Part shown: positions 9,945-18,233 of the stretch, piece after piece
Layout of the letters: every line of letters begins with the position of its first letter
Position numbering within the stretch: position 1 is the first letter of the stretch
Assembly: GCA_015223225.1 (NCBI GenBank)
Contig: JADFCQ010000004.1
Span: 62,001-126,000, forward strand
Origin: Acetobacteraceae bacterium H6797
Lineage (GTDB): Bacteria > Pseudomonadota > Alphaproteobacteria > Acetobacterales > Acetobacteraceae
DNA length: 64,000 nt
Direction of reading: 5' to 3'
Notes under the pieces: generated by a model
What the model was told of the DNA's origin: nothing
Seen by the model: only the letters and a program-made list of their open reading frames with translations
The model's database searches: none
Made by a program: the position numbers and the translations under genes

Positions 9945-12085
9945 CGAAAGACACCGCGATGGCCCTGCCCGGTGGCGCCGCCCTGCCGCCCGAAGCGCCG
10001 CTGGCGATGCCCACGCAATCTCTGCGCGAGCGCCCCTCCTGGCGGGGCCGCCTGCCGTCCTCGCCTGCGAACATAGGGCTTCGCCGGGCCGTGGTGATCC
10101 TCCCGGCTATCGCCCTCACCTTCTATGGCGCCTATGAGATGGGCCGGGTTCTCGATATCGAGCGGCCCACGGTCCTGGCCGTCATCATGATGGTGCTCTT
10201 CCTGCCGCTCTTCGCCTGGATCGCGCTCTCCTTCACGAGCTCTTTGGCCGGCTTCTTCTCTCTGCTCGTCGGCGGAGAACGGCGGCTCGGAATCGACCCT
10301 CGGCAGCCGATGCCCATCCCGCAAAGTCGAACGGCGCTCCTGCTGCCCTGCTATAACGAGGACCCTGTCCGCTCCATGGCGGGGCTGGAGGCCGTGCATC
10401 TTTCCCTGGTCGAGGCCGGCATCCGGGATCGGTTCGACCTTTATGTCCTGAGCGATACCACCGACCCCGACGTCTGGATCGCCGAAGAGCGCCAATTCCT
10501 GGAAATGCGCCGGCGCTATCCGGAGGCCGGAGGCCTCTATTATCGCCGGCGTCCGAAGAACACCGCCCGGAAGGCCGGCAATATCGCCGATTGGGTCGAG
10601 CGATGGGGCGGGCTCTACGAGCAGTTCCTCATCCTCGACGCCGATAGCGTCATGGCCGCCGATACGCTCGCCCGCATGGTCGACGCGATGGAGCGGCATC
10701 CGGATGTGGGGCTGATCCAGACCCTCCCGGTCATCGTCAATGGCCACTCCCTGCTGGCCCGGATGCAGCAATTCGCCGGCCGCGTTTACGGCCCGCTCAT
10801 CGCCCATGGCATTGCCTGGTGGCATGGCGCCGAGGGGAATTACTGGGGCCATAACGCGATGATCCGCACGCGGGCCTTCGCGGAGCAGGCGGGCCTTCCC
10901 GAGTTGCGTGGCCGGAAGCCCTTCGGCGGGCATATCCTGAGCCATGATTTCGTCGAAGCCGCGCTCATGCGGCGTGGCGGCTGGGCAATGCACATGGTGC
11001 CGACCCTGACCGGCTCCTATGAGGAGAGCCCGCCCTCCCTCATCGATCTCGCGCTACGCGACCGCCGCTGGTGCCAGGGCAACCTGCAACATATGGCGGT
11101 GCTGCCAGCCAAGGGGCTGCACTGGGTTAGCCGCACCCATCTGCTGACGGGCATCGGCTCCTACATCACAGCACCGATGTGGCTGCTCTTCCTTCTGGCG
11201 GGCATGCTGATTTCGTTGCAGGTGCGCCTTTTCCCGCCGACCTACTTCCCGGAGGGGCCTGCCCTCTTCCCCCGCTGGCCGTCGATCGACCCGGTGCGCG
11301 CCATGTGGGTCTTTGGCGGGACGATGGGGCTACTCCTCGCGCCCAAGCTGCTCGCCTGGTTCGCCGCCATGCTGCGTGGGCCGGAGCGTCGCGGCTGCGG
11401 AGGCGTTATCCGCTCCTTCATCAGCGTGCTGATGGAAACCATCATCGCCGGCCTCATCGCCCCGGTCTCGATGCTGACGCAGAGCGGGCATGTCTTCAGC
11501 ATCCTGCTCGGGCGGGACGGCGGCTGGCAGGCGCAGCGGCGCGACGATGGCAGCATTCCCTTCCGGCAGGTGCTGCATCTCTACTGGTTCCACACCACTT
11601 TCGGCATCGCCATGGCGGTCGCCTCCTGGTTCGTCTCCCCTGCCCTCGCGGCATGGACCGCGCCGGTCGCGATCGGCCTCGCGCTCTCCATCCTGCTGGT
11701 GATGCTGACAGGTGCCCGTGGCCCCGGCGTTGGCCTGCGCCGCCTCGGCTTCCTCCGCATTCCGGAGGAGACGGCGCCGCCGCAGATCCTGCAGACCTCG
11801 CGCTCGGTGCTGGAGGCGCGCCGCGCCGAGGCGCCGGCTGAGCCTCCCTGCGCCGTGCGGGCCCTGCGCGAAGATCCGGCGCTCGCCTCCGCCCATCTGG
11901 CGATGCTGCCGCCGCCTCGCCGCCCGCGCGTCGATCCGATCGATGGGCGCCTGCTGGCCGCGCGGCTGCGTGCTGAGGAAGCGGAAACGCTGGCCGAGGC
12001 GCTGGATGGCATGCCCAAGGCCGACAAGGCAGTGCTGCTGACGGACGAGCGAGGCGTCAACCGCCTCCTATCGCTGCCACGCTGA
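9932..12085 (+). CDS. opgH: Glucans biosynthesis glucosyltransferase MdoH/OpgH
   Basis: A 717-aa inner-membrane family-2 glycosyltransferase. It polymerises the glucose backbone of periplasmic glucans from UDP-glucose. Two membrane segments lie near residues 50-110. The GT-A domain follows, with LLLPCYNEDP, the DxD motif in ILDADSVM, the DFVEAALM acceptor region and RRWCQGN (QxxRW-like). Several more membrane helices follow, then a ~120-residue cytoplasmic tail. It begins inside the last codons of opgG. The hairpin directly after the stop ends the operon against the convergent RpiR gene. Confidence 0.93.
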   Translation: MDGVTKDTAMALPGGAALPPEAPLAMPTQSLRERPSWRGRLPSSPANIGLRRAVVILPAIALTFYGAYEMGRVLDIERPTVLAVIMMVLFLPLFAWIALSFTSSLAGFFSLLVGGERRLGIDPRQPMPIPQSRTALLLPCYNEDPVRSMAGLEAVHLSLVEAGIRDRFDLYVLSDTTDPDVWIAEERQFLEMRRRYPEAGGLYYRRRPKNTARKAGNIADWVERWGGLYEQFLILDADSVMAADTLARMVDAMERHPDVGLIQTLPVIVNGHSLLARMQQFAGRVYGPLIAHGIAWWHGAEGNYWGHNAMIRTRAFAEQAGLPELRGRKPFGGHILSHDFVEAALMRRGGWAMHMVPTLTGSYEESPPSLIDLALRDRRWCQGNLQHMAVLPAKGLHWVSRTHLLTGIGSYITAPMWLLFLLAGMLISLQVRLFPPTYFPEGPALFPRWPSIDPVRAMWVFGGTMGLLLAPKLLAWFAAMLRGPERRGCGGVIRSFISVLMETIIAGLIAPVSMLTQSGHVFSILLGRDGGWQAQRRDDGSIPFRQVLHLYWFHTTFGIAMAVASWFVSPALAAWTAPVAIGLALSILLVMLTGARGPGVGLRRLGFLRIPEETAPPQILQTSRSVLEARRAEAPAEPPCAVRALREDPALASAHLAMLPPPRRPRVDPIDGRLLAARLRAEEAETLAEALDGMPKADKAVLLTDERGVNRLLSLPR

Positions 12086-12092
12086 ACATGGC

Positions 12093-12114
12093 GGGAGAGG
12101 GTCAGCCCTCTCCC
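12093..12114 (+). terminator. Terminator of opgGH, overlapping the rpiR-like stop
   Basis: GGGAGAGGG pairs perfectly with CCCTCTCCC around the loop TCAG, followed by GTCCCTTTCTC. The stop codon of the convergent RpiR-like gene lies in the loop (12102-12104). The T-run is weak. Confidence 0.65.
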
Positions 12115-12977
12115 GTCCCTTTCTCGATCTTCAACGGCTTGAGTGCAGCCTTGATCCGGCCAAGGCGCACCGAGGCGACCGGGGGCGACAGCAGCCCGAT
12201 GGCCACCGCCAGTGCATCGCCCAGGGTGAGATGCACCAGTCGGGACACCATGGGCGTGTAAAGCTCCGTATCTTCCTCGACCCTCGCCGAAAGCAGCAGC
12301 GTCGCCTCCTCCGCGAGCGGTGAGTCCGGGGCCGTGAGTGCGATGACGGTGGCGCCGCTCAGCCTGGCCTGCCGGGCCGAGGTGATGATCGCCCTGGTCC
12401 GACCGGTATGGGATACGCATAGGGCGACACTTTCCTCATCCATGGTCGCCGCCGCCATGGCCTGCATATGCGGATCGTCCCGCGCTACCACGCCGCGGCA
12501 CACCCTGAAGAGCTTATGAGCCAAGTCGGCGGCGACCGTGGCGGAGGCGCCAAACCCCCAGATCTCGACGCGTTCCGCCCTTATCAGGGCAAGTGCAGCC
12601 TTCTCGATAGCCTCTCCGTCGAGGCTGTCCCGCGCCTCGGCCAAGGCGGCCATGGCACCGTCAAAGACAGCGGCGGCCGCACTCATCGGCCGCATATTGC
12701 CGTGGATCCGGCGGTGCAGATGGGGCTGCTGCCCCTCCTGCCGCGCCAGGGCTAAGCGCAGTTCGCCGAAACCCTCCAGCCCCAGGGACCGGCAGAAGCG
12801 AACTACCGTCGGCTCGGAAACACCCGCAGCGCGGGCGAGCATCGCGACCGTGCCCTCCATCGTTGCACGAGGATCGGCCGTGACGATTTCGGCGACACGG
12901 CGCTCGGACGGGCTTAGCCGGTCCATCGCCGCGACAATGCGATCCGAAACGATCACGTGCATGATGCGCTCTTGCAC
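12102..12977 (-). CDS. MurR/RpiR family transcriptional regulator
   Basis: A 291-aa repressor-type regulator. The N-terminal HTH_6 domain occupies residues ~10-85 (SPSERRVAEIVTADP, then AAGVSEPTVVRFCRSLGLEGFGELRLALA). A C-terminal SIS domain (~residues 125-260) binds a phosphosugar. The GTG start at 12977 is supported by GGGAGG 5 bases upstream; an internal ATG at 12962 is the alternative. Members control sugar or amino-sugar genes. Its convergent position next to opgGH is suggestive but does not prove it regulates glucan synthesis. Confidence 0.88.
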   Translation of the reverse strand: MQERIMHVIVSDRIVAAMDRLSPSERRVAEIVTADPRATMEGTVAMLARAAGVSEPTVVRFCRSLGLEGFGELRLALARQEGQQPHLHRRIHGNMRPMSAAAAVFDGAMAALAEARDSLDGEAIEKAALALIRAERVEIWGFGASATVAADLAHKLFRVCRGVVARDDPHMQAMAAATMDEESVALCVSHTGRTRAIITSARQARLSGATVIALTAPDSPLAEEATLLLSARVEEDTELYTPMVSRLVHLTLGDALAVAIGLLSPPVASVRLGRIKAALKPLKIEKGTGEG

Positions 12978-13032
12978 GCGCCCCTCCCATTTTTCGTCAC
13001 GCTACGACCAATGGCGGGTGGGCAGGCAAGAG

Positions 13033-13059
13033 AAAACGGGAGCCTGACAGTCAGGGCTC
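13033..13059 (-). terminator. Intrinsic terminator of the small coiled-coil gene
   Basis: Read on the minus strand, GAGCCCTGA pairs with TCAGGCTC (one bulged base) around CTG. It is followed by CCGTTTTC. It sits 20 bases after the stop of the 94-aa gene. Confidence 0.65.
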
Positions 13060-13078
13060 GCTCAGCGTTGGGTGAAGC

Positions 13079-13360
13079 TCAGTGAAAACGGGCGATCAGG
13101 GCGTCGGCGGTGAGGCCGGCGCTCACGGCGGCTTCCTGCGCGGCTTGGCAATCGCTCATCGTGCGGTCGAGGGTCGACTGATAGCCTTCGACGCTGCCCT
13201 GCAGCCCCTGAACCACTTCCTTTAGATCCGACATGGCGCGCCGGAATTCCGCGACCGCCTCGGCCTGCTCGTTCATGGCGGTCTCGAGCCGACGCATCGC
13301 GAGGCGCAGCCGGTCCGAGGGCTGATGCGGGAAAGCGACGAGTTCGGAGCTATCGGCCAT
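13079..13360 (-). CDS. Small coiled-coil hypothetical protein
   Basis: About 93 residues from the ATG at 13360, which has GAGG 5 bases upstream; an in-frame ATG at 13375 would add five residues. The sequence is helical and heptad-like over residues ~20-70 (LRLAMRRLETAMNEQAEAVAEF and following). It has no signal peptide, membrane segment or recognisable domain. It has its own candidate promoter upstream and its own terminator downstream, so it appears to be a separately expressed gene between the regulator and the glucan synthase. I do not recognise its function. Confidence 0.65.
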   Translation of the reverse strand: MADSSELVAFPHQPSDRLRLAMRRLETAMNEQAEAVAEFRRAMSDLKEVVQGLQGSVEGYQSTLDRTMSDCQAAQEAAVSAGLTADALIARFH

Positions 13361-13384
13361 CGGGTCCTCACGCATTAAGCTGTC

Positions 13385-13423
13385 GGTAATAAGATGATTA
13401 CCTAATACCTAATTTTTAGACAA
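13385..13423 (-). promoter_or_regulatory. Candidate promoter with overlapping inverted repeat for the coiled-coil gene
   Basis: On the minus strand a TTGTCT -35 (13418-13423) and a TAATCA -10 (13395-13400) are separated by 17 bases. A perfect inverted repeat GGTAAT-N6-ATTACC (13385-13402) covers the -10 element, as an operator would. The block is AT-rich compared with its surroundings. Confidence 0.45.
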
Positions 13424-13475
13424 CGCCTCCTTAAAGGAAACCGGTCTTTTTCACCCGCCTGTGTAACTAGTTAAT

Positions 13476-13507
13476 GAAAAACCGCCGGCAATCGCTCGCC
13501 GGGGGTT
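13476..13507 (-). terminator. Intrinsic terminator of the NdvB-like gene
   Basis: Read on the minus strand, the stem AACCC(C)CGGC/GCCGG(C)GGTT has nine pairs with one mismatch and an 8-base loop. It is followed by TTTTCATT. It lies 25 bases after the stop codon. Confidence 0.7.
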
Positions 13508-13531
13508 CGTCGTTAATCTTTTATAAAGGGC

Positions 13532-16264
13532 TTAGGTAGCCTGGCTGCGCGCCACCACCCGCGCCGTCGTCAGCGCGGGAGCGCCACCCCGCATGAGAGA
13601 CGGCGCCGGCAGGCTGACCTTCTCCTTGGCGGGGATCGCGGCAATGAGGCTTACGGCAACAGCGGCCATATAAGGCACGGACTGCACAAGCAGCACGGCC
13701 GTCCAGAGGATGGCCTCCCAGGTGCCGCCCTTATGCACGATCGTGATGCCGATGGCCGCCGCCCAGAGCAGCGCCAGCAGCACCGCCTCCTCCCGCACCA
13801 TCACCAGGCCGCGCAGAAGAGCGGGCGCATCGGCCATCTTCGGCGTGCGATGGAAGGCGGCGCGCTTGCGCCACAGGCCCTGCCACACGGCCTTGCCGAT
13901 CGTATGCGTCAGCGACAGGCCGCCAAGCGCGGCACCGAGACGGTCGGTGAAGCCGCAGGAGACACGGGCCTTATAGAGGCTCATAAGCTGGAAGAGCTTG
14001 AAGGCGAAGAGGCCGAGGCTCGGCAGCATGAAGAGCCAGATGGGGAATTCGGTACTGACCGGGGCGAAGATCAGGCCGGCCGACCAGATCAGGCCCATCA
14101 GGACGAAGACGAGGCCCAGCGCATCGCCCAGCCAGGGCGCCCAGCCCATGACGAAGTGGAAGCGCTGCGCCAGCGTCAGGTCACGGCGGAGCGGGTTCAG
14201 CAGGCTCGCCGCATGGCCCTTCATGATCTGCACAGCGCCCATGGCCCAGCGATGGCGCTGCTTGCGATAGGCATCGAAATCGTCGGGCATGACGCCACGG
14301 CCCATGCTGTCGGGCACATAGACGGCCTCCCAGCCCTGCTTCATCAGGCGCAGGCCGAGCTCGCTATCCTCGCAGATGGTCCACTCGGCCCAGCCGCCCA
14401 CGCCATCGAGCGCGCTGCGGCGGATGAGCGTCATGGTGCCATGCTGGATGATGGCGTTGCGTTCGTTCCGGGTGATCATGCCGGTGCGGAAGAAGCCGGC
14501 ATATTCCCAGAACATGAGGCGCTTGAAGAGGCTCTCATTGCCGTCGCGATAGTCCTGCGGCGACTGGGTGAAGCCCACTTCCGGCTTGCTGAAGAAAGGC
14601 ACCATGCGGCTCAGCCAGTCGCGATTGACCAGGTAGTCGCTGTCGATGACACCGATGATCTCGGCATCCGGCGCGGTCTGGGCGAGCGCGAAGTTCAGGG
14701 CACCGGCCTTGTAGCCAGGCCATTTGCCGAGATGGAAGAAGCGGAAGCGCGAACCCAGGCGCGCGCAATGCTCGGCCACCGGCTCCCACACGGCCGGGTC
14801 GGAAGTGTTGTTGTCGACGACCAGCACTTCGAGATTCTGATAGTCCAGCTCAGCTAGGGCGTTGAGGGTGAGCTTCACCATCTCCGGCGGCTCGTTGCAG
14901 ATCGGCAGATGGATCGAGACCTTGGGCTGCGTCACGCCGGCAGGCGCGGCCAGCGCCGGGAAGCGGCGGCGGAAGACACGGCCATAGACGGTCTCAGCCA
15001 GTTCGAAACTGTCGGACAGCAGCACGGCGAGGAGCAGAAGCTGGCCCACAAGCAGGCCGACCCAGACGGCACCGGCACCAAAGGACAGGTAGGTGCCGCT
15101 CATCCGCAGGATGGAGAGCGTGATGCCCGTGATGAAGAGCTGCGCGAGAGCGGCCATCAGGATCTTGCCCGGCACGCGGATGTCGTGGCGGCGCGAGAGG
15201 AAGGCGTAGCTCGCGATCAGCGCGGCCAGCGTGGCGGCGGCGGCCCAGAACGGCCAAGCCGGGTTCTCCTCGACGGGGCCGGTCAGCGACCATTTCGGCG
15301 CACGGTCGAGGTCCATCATACCCCAGTGACCGGCGGCGCGGCCTTCGAAGGAGACCTTCCAGGGCTGGTCGAAGGCTTCCATGACGAAGTAGTCGATGTT
15401 GCGCTTCTGGGCCTCGATGAAGAAGCGGCGCATGAAGTCGGCCTGATTCACGATGCTGGCGCGGGCCGCACCGATGTCGCGGCCATCAGAGGGCCAGCCC
15501 ACCTCGCCGACCACGATCGGCTTGTTGGGGAAGCGGGCGCGGACAGCGTCATACTTCTCGAGCGTGAAACGCAGCGCGTCGTCGACCGAGAGGCCTTCCC
15601 AGTAGGGCAGCAGGTGGATGGTGATATAGTCGACAGCCTGGCCGAGTTCGGGATGGTCAAGCCAGACATGCCAAGGCTCGGCCGTGGAGACGGGCTTATT
15701 CGTGCGGCCCTTCACGCTGCGAATATAGGAGATCATCTGCGCCGGCGTGACGTCGCCACGCAGCACGGCCTCGTTGCCGACCAGGATGCGGTCGACGTTC
15801 CGGTTGGCGTTGGCCGCGGCGACGAGGCGATCGAGCTCGGCGGCGTTCAGGTTCTGGCGCTTGTCGAGCCAGGAGCCGAGGGTGACCTTCAGGTTCGGGG
15901 CGTTCTGAGCGGCAAGGGCGGGGATATTCTCGAAGCCGTTATGCACGGCATAGGTGCGGATGCGCCCCGTCATCGGCCCGACGAGCCGGAGGTCTCCGGC
16001 GATCTCCTGAGCATTCGGCCATTTATCGGAGGAGTCCTCACCGCTCTGGCCGCGCTGGTAGGGCGCGAAGGCGAGGCCCCTCACCTTCCCTTCGAAATCC
16101 GGCAGCGCGGCCGGGCGGTTCAGCGCCCACCAGCCTGCGGCATGAAGGACGGCAACAGCAGCCAGGACCAGCAGCGTGGTGATGCGCGGCAGACCGGAAG
16201 CACGACCCGGCTGCCGGCTCATCAGCGGCGCGCCAGGCTGCGGGCGATCGACACGGGCGTTCAT
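13532..16264 (-). CDS. ndvB: GH17-GT2 fusion, NdvB-type beta-glucan synthase/transglucosylase
   Basis: A 910-aa inner-membrane protein. The ATG at 16264 has GGGGGA 9 bases upstream and precedes the first membrane helix (residues ~28-48). Residues ~58-350 form a GH17 domain facing the periplasm. The acid/base Glu165 lies in VGNEAVLRG and the nucleophile Glu254 in VVGEVGWPSDG. After two or three helices comes a GT2 domain (~490-740) with PICNEPPEM, the DxD in IDSDY, EDSELGLRLM and QRHRW. More helices follow. NdvB proteins of Bradyrhizobium and Pseudomonas have this layout and make cyclic beta-1,3(1,6)-glucans, with GH17 acting as a transglucosylase. The symbol is assigned by architecture. Confidence 0.82.
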   Translation of the reverse strand: MNARVDRPQPGAPLMSRQPGRASGLPRITTLLVLAAVAVLHAAGWWALNRPAALPDFEGKVRGLAFAPYQRGQSGEDSSDKWPNAQEIAGDLRLVGPMTGRIRTYAVHNGFENIPALAAQNAPNLKVTLGSWLDKRQNLNAAELDRLVAAANANRNVDRILVGNEAVLRGDVTPAQMISYIRSVKGRTNKPVSTAEPWHVWLDHPELGQAVDYITIHLLPYWEGLSVDDALRFTLEKYDAVRARFPNKPIVVGEVGWPSDGRDIGAARASIVNQADFMRRFFIEAQKRNIDYFVMEAFDQPWKVSFEGRAAGHWGMMDLDRAPKWSLTGPVEENPAWPFWAAAATLAALIASYAFLSRRHDIRVPGKILMAALAQLFITGITLSILRMSGTYLSFGAGAVWVGLLVGQLLLLAVLLSDSFELAETVYGRVFRRRFPALAAPAGVTQPKVSIHLPICNEPPEMVKLTLNALAELDYQNLEVLVVDNNTSDPAVWEPVAEHCARLGSRFRFFHLGKWPGYKAGALNFALAQTAPDAEIIGVIDSDYLVNRDWLSRMVPFFSKPEVGFTQSPQDYRDGNESLFKRLMFWEYAGFFRTGMITRNERNAIIQHGTMTLIRRSALDGVGGWAEWTICEDSELGLRLMKQGWEAVYVPDSMGRGVMPDDFDAYRKQRHRWAMGAVQIMKGHAASLLNPLRRDLTLAQRFHFVMGWAPWLGDALGLVFVLMGLIWSAGLIFAPVSTEFPIWLFMLPSLGLFAFKLFQLMSLYKARVSCGFTDRLGAALGGLSLTHTIGKAVWQGLWRKRAAFHRTPKMADAPALLRGLVMVREEAVLLALLWAAAIGITIVHKGGTWEAILWTAVLLVQSVPYMAAVAVSLIAAIPAKEKVSLPAPSLMRGGAPALTTARVVARSQAT

Positions 16265-16395
16265 CGGTGGGAGTCCCCCATTCGGCACACGAGCGGCCCC
16301 TCGGGCATCATGCGTCACGCTGCAGACAACAGCCACGATGCGGCGGCGATAGGTAACCCTGGCGGCCATTTCGGGGCACGACTGCTCTAAATGTG

Positions 16396-16413
16396 GCAAC
16401 TCGCCATAGTTGC
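16396..16413. promoter_or_regulatory. Perfect inverted repeat upstream of the NdvB-like gene
   Basis: GCAACT-N6-AGTTGC lies about 130 bases upstream of the ndvB-like start and 50 bases past the HD-protein stop. It is a possible regulator site. The rest of the 198-base gap shows no gene. Confidence 0.3.
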
Positions 16414-16462
16414 ATGATCGAGAGAGAGTTCAGCAGGGCGTGCAAAGGCGCAAGACGTCGCG

Positions 16463-17029
16463 TCAGACCTGCGCGAGTTTCGCCCTGGTTTCCTCATCGA
16501 TCAGCTCTCGGATCGCGGCGAGCACCGGATGCGCGGCCGTATAGGCCTGGCCGTAGAGCAGGTTGAAGGCGTGGTCGAAGCTGGGTGCATTGGAGCCCTG
16601 GTTGTGCTGGAGAATGGTCTCGAGCTTGTCGAGGCCCTTGGCGATGCGCGCCTCGGGGCTCGAGGCGGCATCGTACTCATCCCAGAGAGACAGGATCTCG
16701 GCCCGCGGGCCTGCGGGCAGATCCTTCACCAAGATCGAGAGATCCTGGCGCTCCACGGCCGCCTTGCCCTTCGCCGCCGGATCGGTCGCCGGGATATCGC
16801 CATGCAGCGCCTCGCCCAGATCGTGGACGAGGCACATCTTCATGAGCTTGAGCATATCCAGGCCGGGGAACTCTTCGGCCAAGACCATCGCCATGAGGCA
16901 GAGCCGCCAACTATGCTCCGCCGTGCTTTCGCGCCGGCCGGTGCTCGTATGGGAGTTCCGGAGCACATCCTTGAGCTTCTCAGCCTCGCGGAGAAAATTC
17001 AGCGTCGCGCGCAGCGTTTCTTTGGCCAT
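16463..17029 (-). CDS. HD-domain phosphohydrolase (YfbR/HDDC2-like 5'-nucleotidase)
   Basis: A 188-aa cytoplasmic metal-dependent hydrolase. The HD signature residues are visible: His39 in AEHSWR, His69-Asp70 in VHDLGEALHGD, and Asp134 in KGLDKLE. Glu73 is in the position of the catalytic acid in YfbR. The length and the EHSWR...HDLGEA pattern match the HDDC2/YfbR group, which dephosphorylates deoxynucleoside 5'-monophosphates. It is a single gene with the Bug-type binding protein gene 40 bases upstream on the same strand; no functional link is evident. Confidence 0.85.
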   Translation of the reverse strand: MAKETLRATLNFLREAEKLKDVLRNSHTSTGRRESTAEHSWRLCLMAMVLAEEFPGLDMLKLMKMCLVHDLGEALHGDIPATDPAAKGKAAVERQDLSILVKDLPAGPRAEILSLWDEYDAASSPEARIAKGLDKLETILQHNQGSNAPSFDHAFNLLYGQAYTAAHPVLAAIRELIDEETRAKLAQV

Positions 17030-17069
17030 GGGCCAGAGGATGTCGTGCCGCGCCCGATGCCGGTCAAGA

Positions 17070-18047
17070 TCAGTCCGCCCGCGCTCCCGAAATGCGGACA
17101 GCCTCCTGCCACATCGGTCTCTCGCGCTTCCCTCGCGCCACGGCCTCTTCGGGCGTGCTGTAGAGAATCTGGGCGCCGGCGGTGAGGAAGCGCTGCTGCA
17201 CGGCGCTATCCTCGGCGACGGTTTTCAGCGCCTGGTTCAGCCGGGAGACGATGGCAGGCGGCGTGCCGGCGGGCATGACGAAGGCAGCCCAGGAGGTCAC
17301 CACGAAATCCGGCATCCCCGCCTCGGCCATGGTCGGCACGTCCGGCAGTGAAGGCCAGCGGGTGGCGGAGGTGACGGCAAGCGCCCGCATACGCCCCTCC
17401 TGGATCACCGGGACATAGGAGGCGAGATTGTCGATGGCGAAGGTGACGTCGCCTGAGAGCATGGCCGGGATTGTCTGCGCCGCGCCGCGGAAGGGCACAT
17501 GCGTCGCATCCAGCCCCAGACGGGAACGAAAAATCTCGCCCGAAAGATGCGGCGTCGTTCCCACGCCCGGCGAGCCGAAGGAGACGCCGCGCGGCCGCTC
17601 CCTCGCCCAGGCCACGAAATCCCGCAGCGTCTGAGCCTGCACATATTGGGTGGGCACGACCAGGACATTGGGCAGTTCCCAGGTCAGGCCCACGGCCACG
17701 AAGTCCCGGTCGATGTCCCAGGCCATGCGGCTATAAAGGTACTGGTTGATCGAGAAATGCCCGATCGTGGCTGAGCCGATCGTGTAGCCGTCGGGGGTGG
17801 ATTTCGCCACCGCGTCCATCCCGATATTGCCGCCTGCACCCGGGCGATTCTCGATCACGAAGCTTTGGCCGAGCTTCTGCTGGAGTTGTTCGCATATGAT
17901 GCGGGTGAGCACATCCGTCGAGCCGGCCGGCGGGTAAGGCACGATAACCCTAACCGTCCGGTTGGGCCAGCTGGGCTGCGCCAGGGCGGGCATGGCGAGC
18001 GGCGACAGGGCAATAAGTCCCGCGCCGAAGCGGCGGCGGCTGAGCAT
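17070..18047 (-). CDS. Bug/TctC family tripartite tricarboxylate transporter substrate-binding protein
   Basis: A 325-aa periplasmic binding protein. The signal peptide starts MLSRRRFGAGLIAL (twin-arginine-like) and cleaves after ALA near residue 23. The mature part opens with the family sequence WPNRTVRVIVPYPPAGSTDVLTR. Other conserved segments are VIENRPGAGGNIGMDAVAKSTPDGYT and GSPGVGTTPHLSGE. Typical length. No TctA/TctB membrane genes are nearby, which is common for these numerous orphan receptors. The ligand, usually a carboxylate, cannot be told. Confidence 0.93.
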   Translation of the reverse strand: MLSRRRFGAGLIALSPLAMPALAQPSWPNRTVRVIVPYPPAGSTDVLTRIICEQLQQKLGQSFVIENRPGAGGNIGMDAVAKSTPDGYTIGSATIGHFSINQYLYSRMAWDIDRDFVAVGLTWELPNVLVVPTQYVQAQTLRDFVAWARERPRGVSFGSPGVGTTPHLSGEIFRSRLGLDATHVPFRGAAQTIPAMLSGDVTFAIDNLASYVPVIQEGRMRALAVTSATRWPSLPDVPTMAEAGMPDFVVTSWAAFVMPAGTPPAIVSRLNQALKTVAEDSAVQQRFLTAGAQILYSTPEEAVARGKRERPMWQEAVRISGARAD

Positions 18048-18233
18048 CGTCTTTTCCTCCCGAAGTATCGTTTGGCCATCAGCATGACCACTTCGCCACC
18101 CGCCGCCAAGATATTTGGATCGGCCGATTCGGCTGCTGGTGGACCTCTCCCGGCGAGGTCATTGCTGGCTTGAGGGCAGCCATGAGCGGCTATTGCTTGC
18201 TCAAACGCTCGTCTTGTGGTGCAAGCCCCCGGC

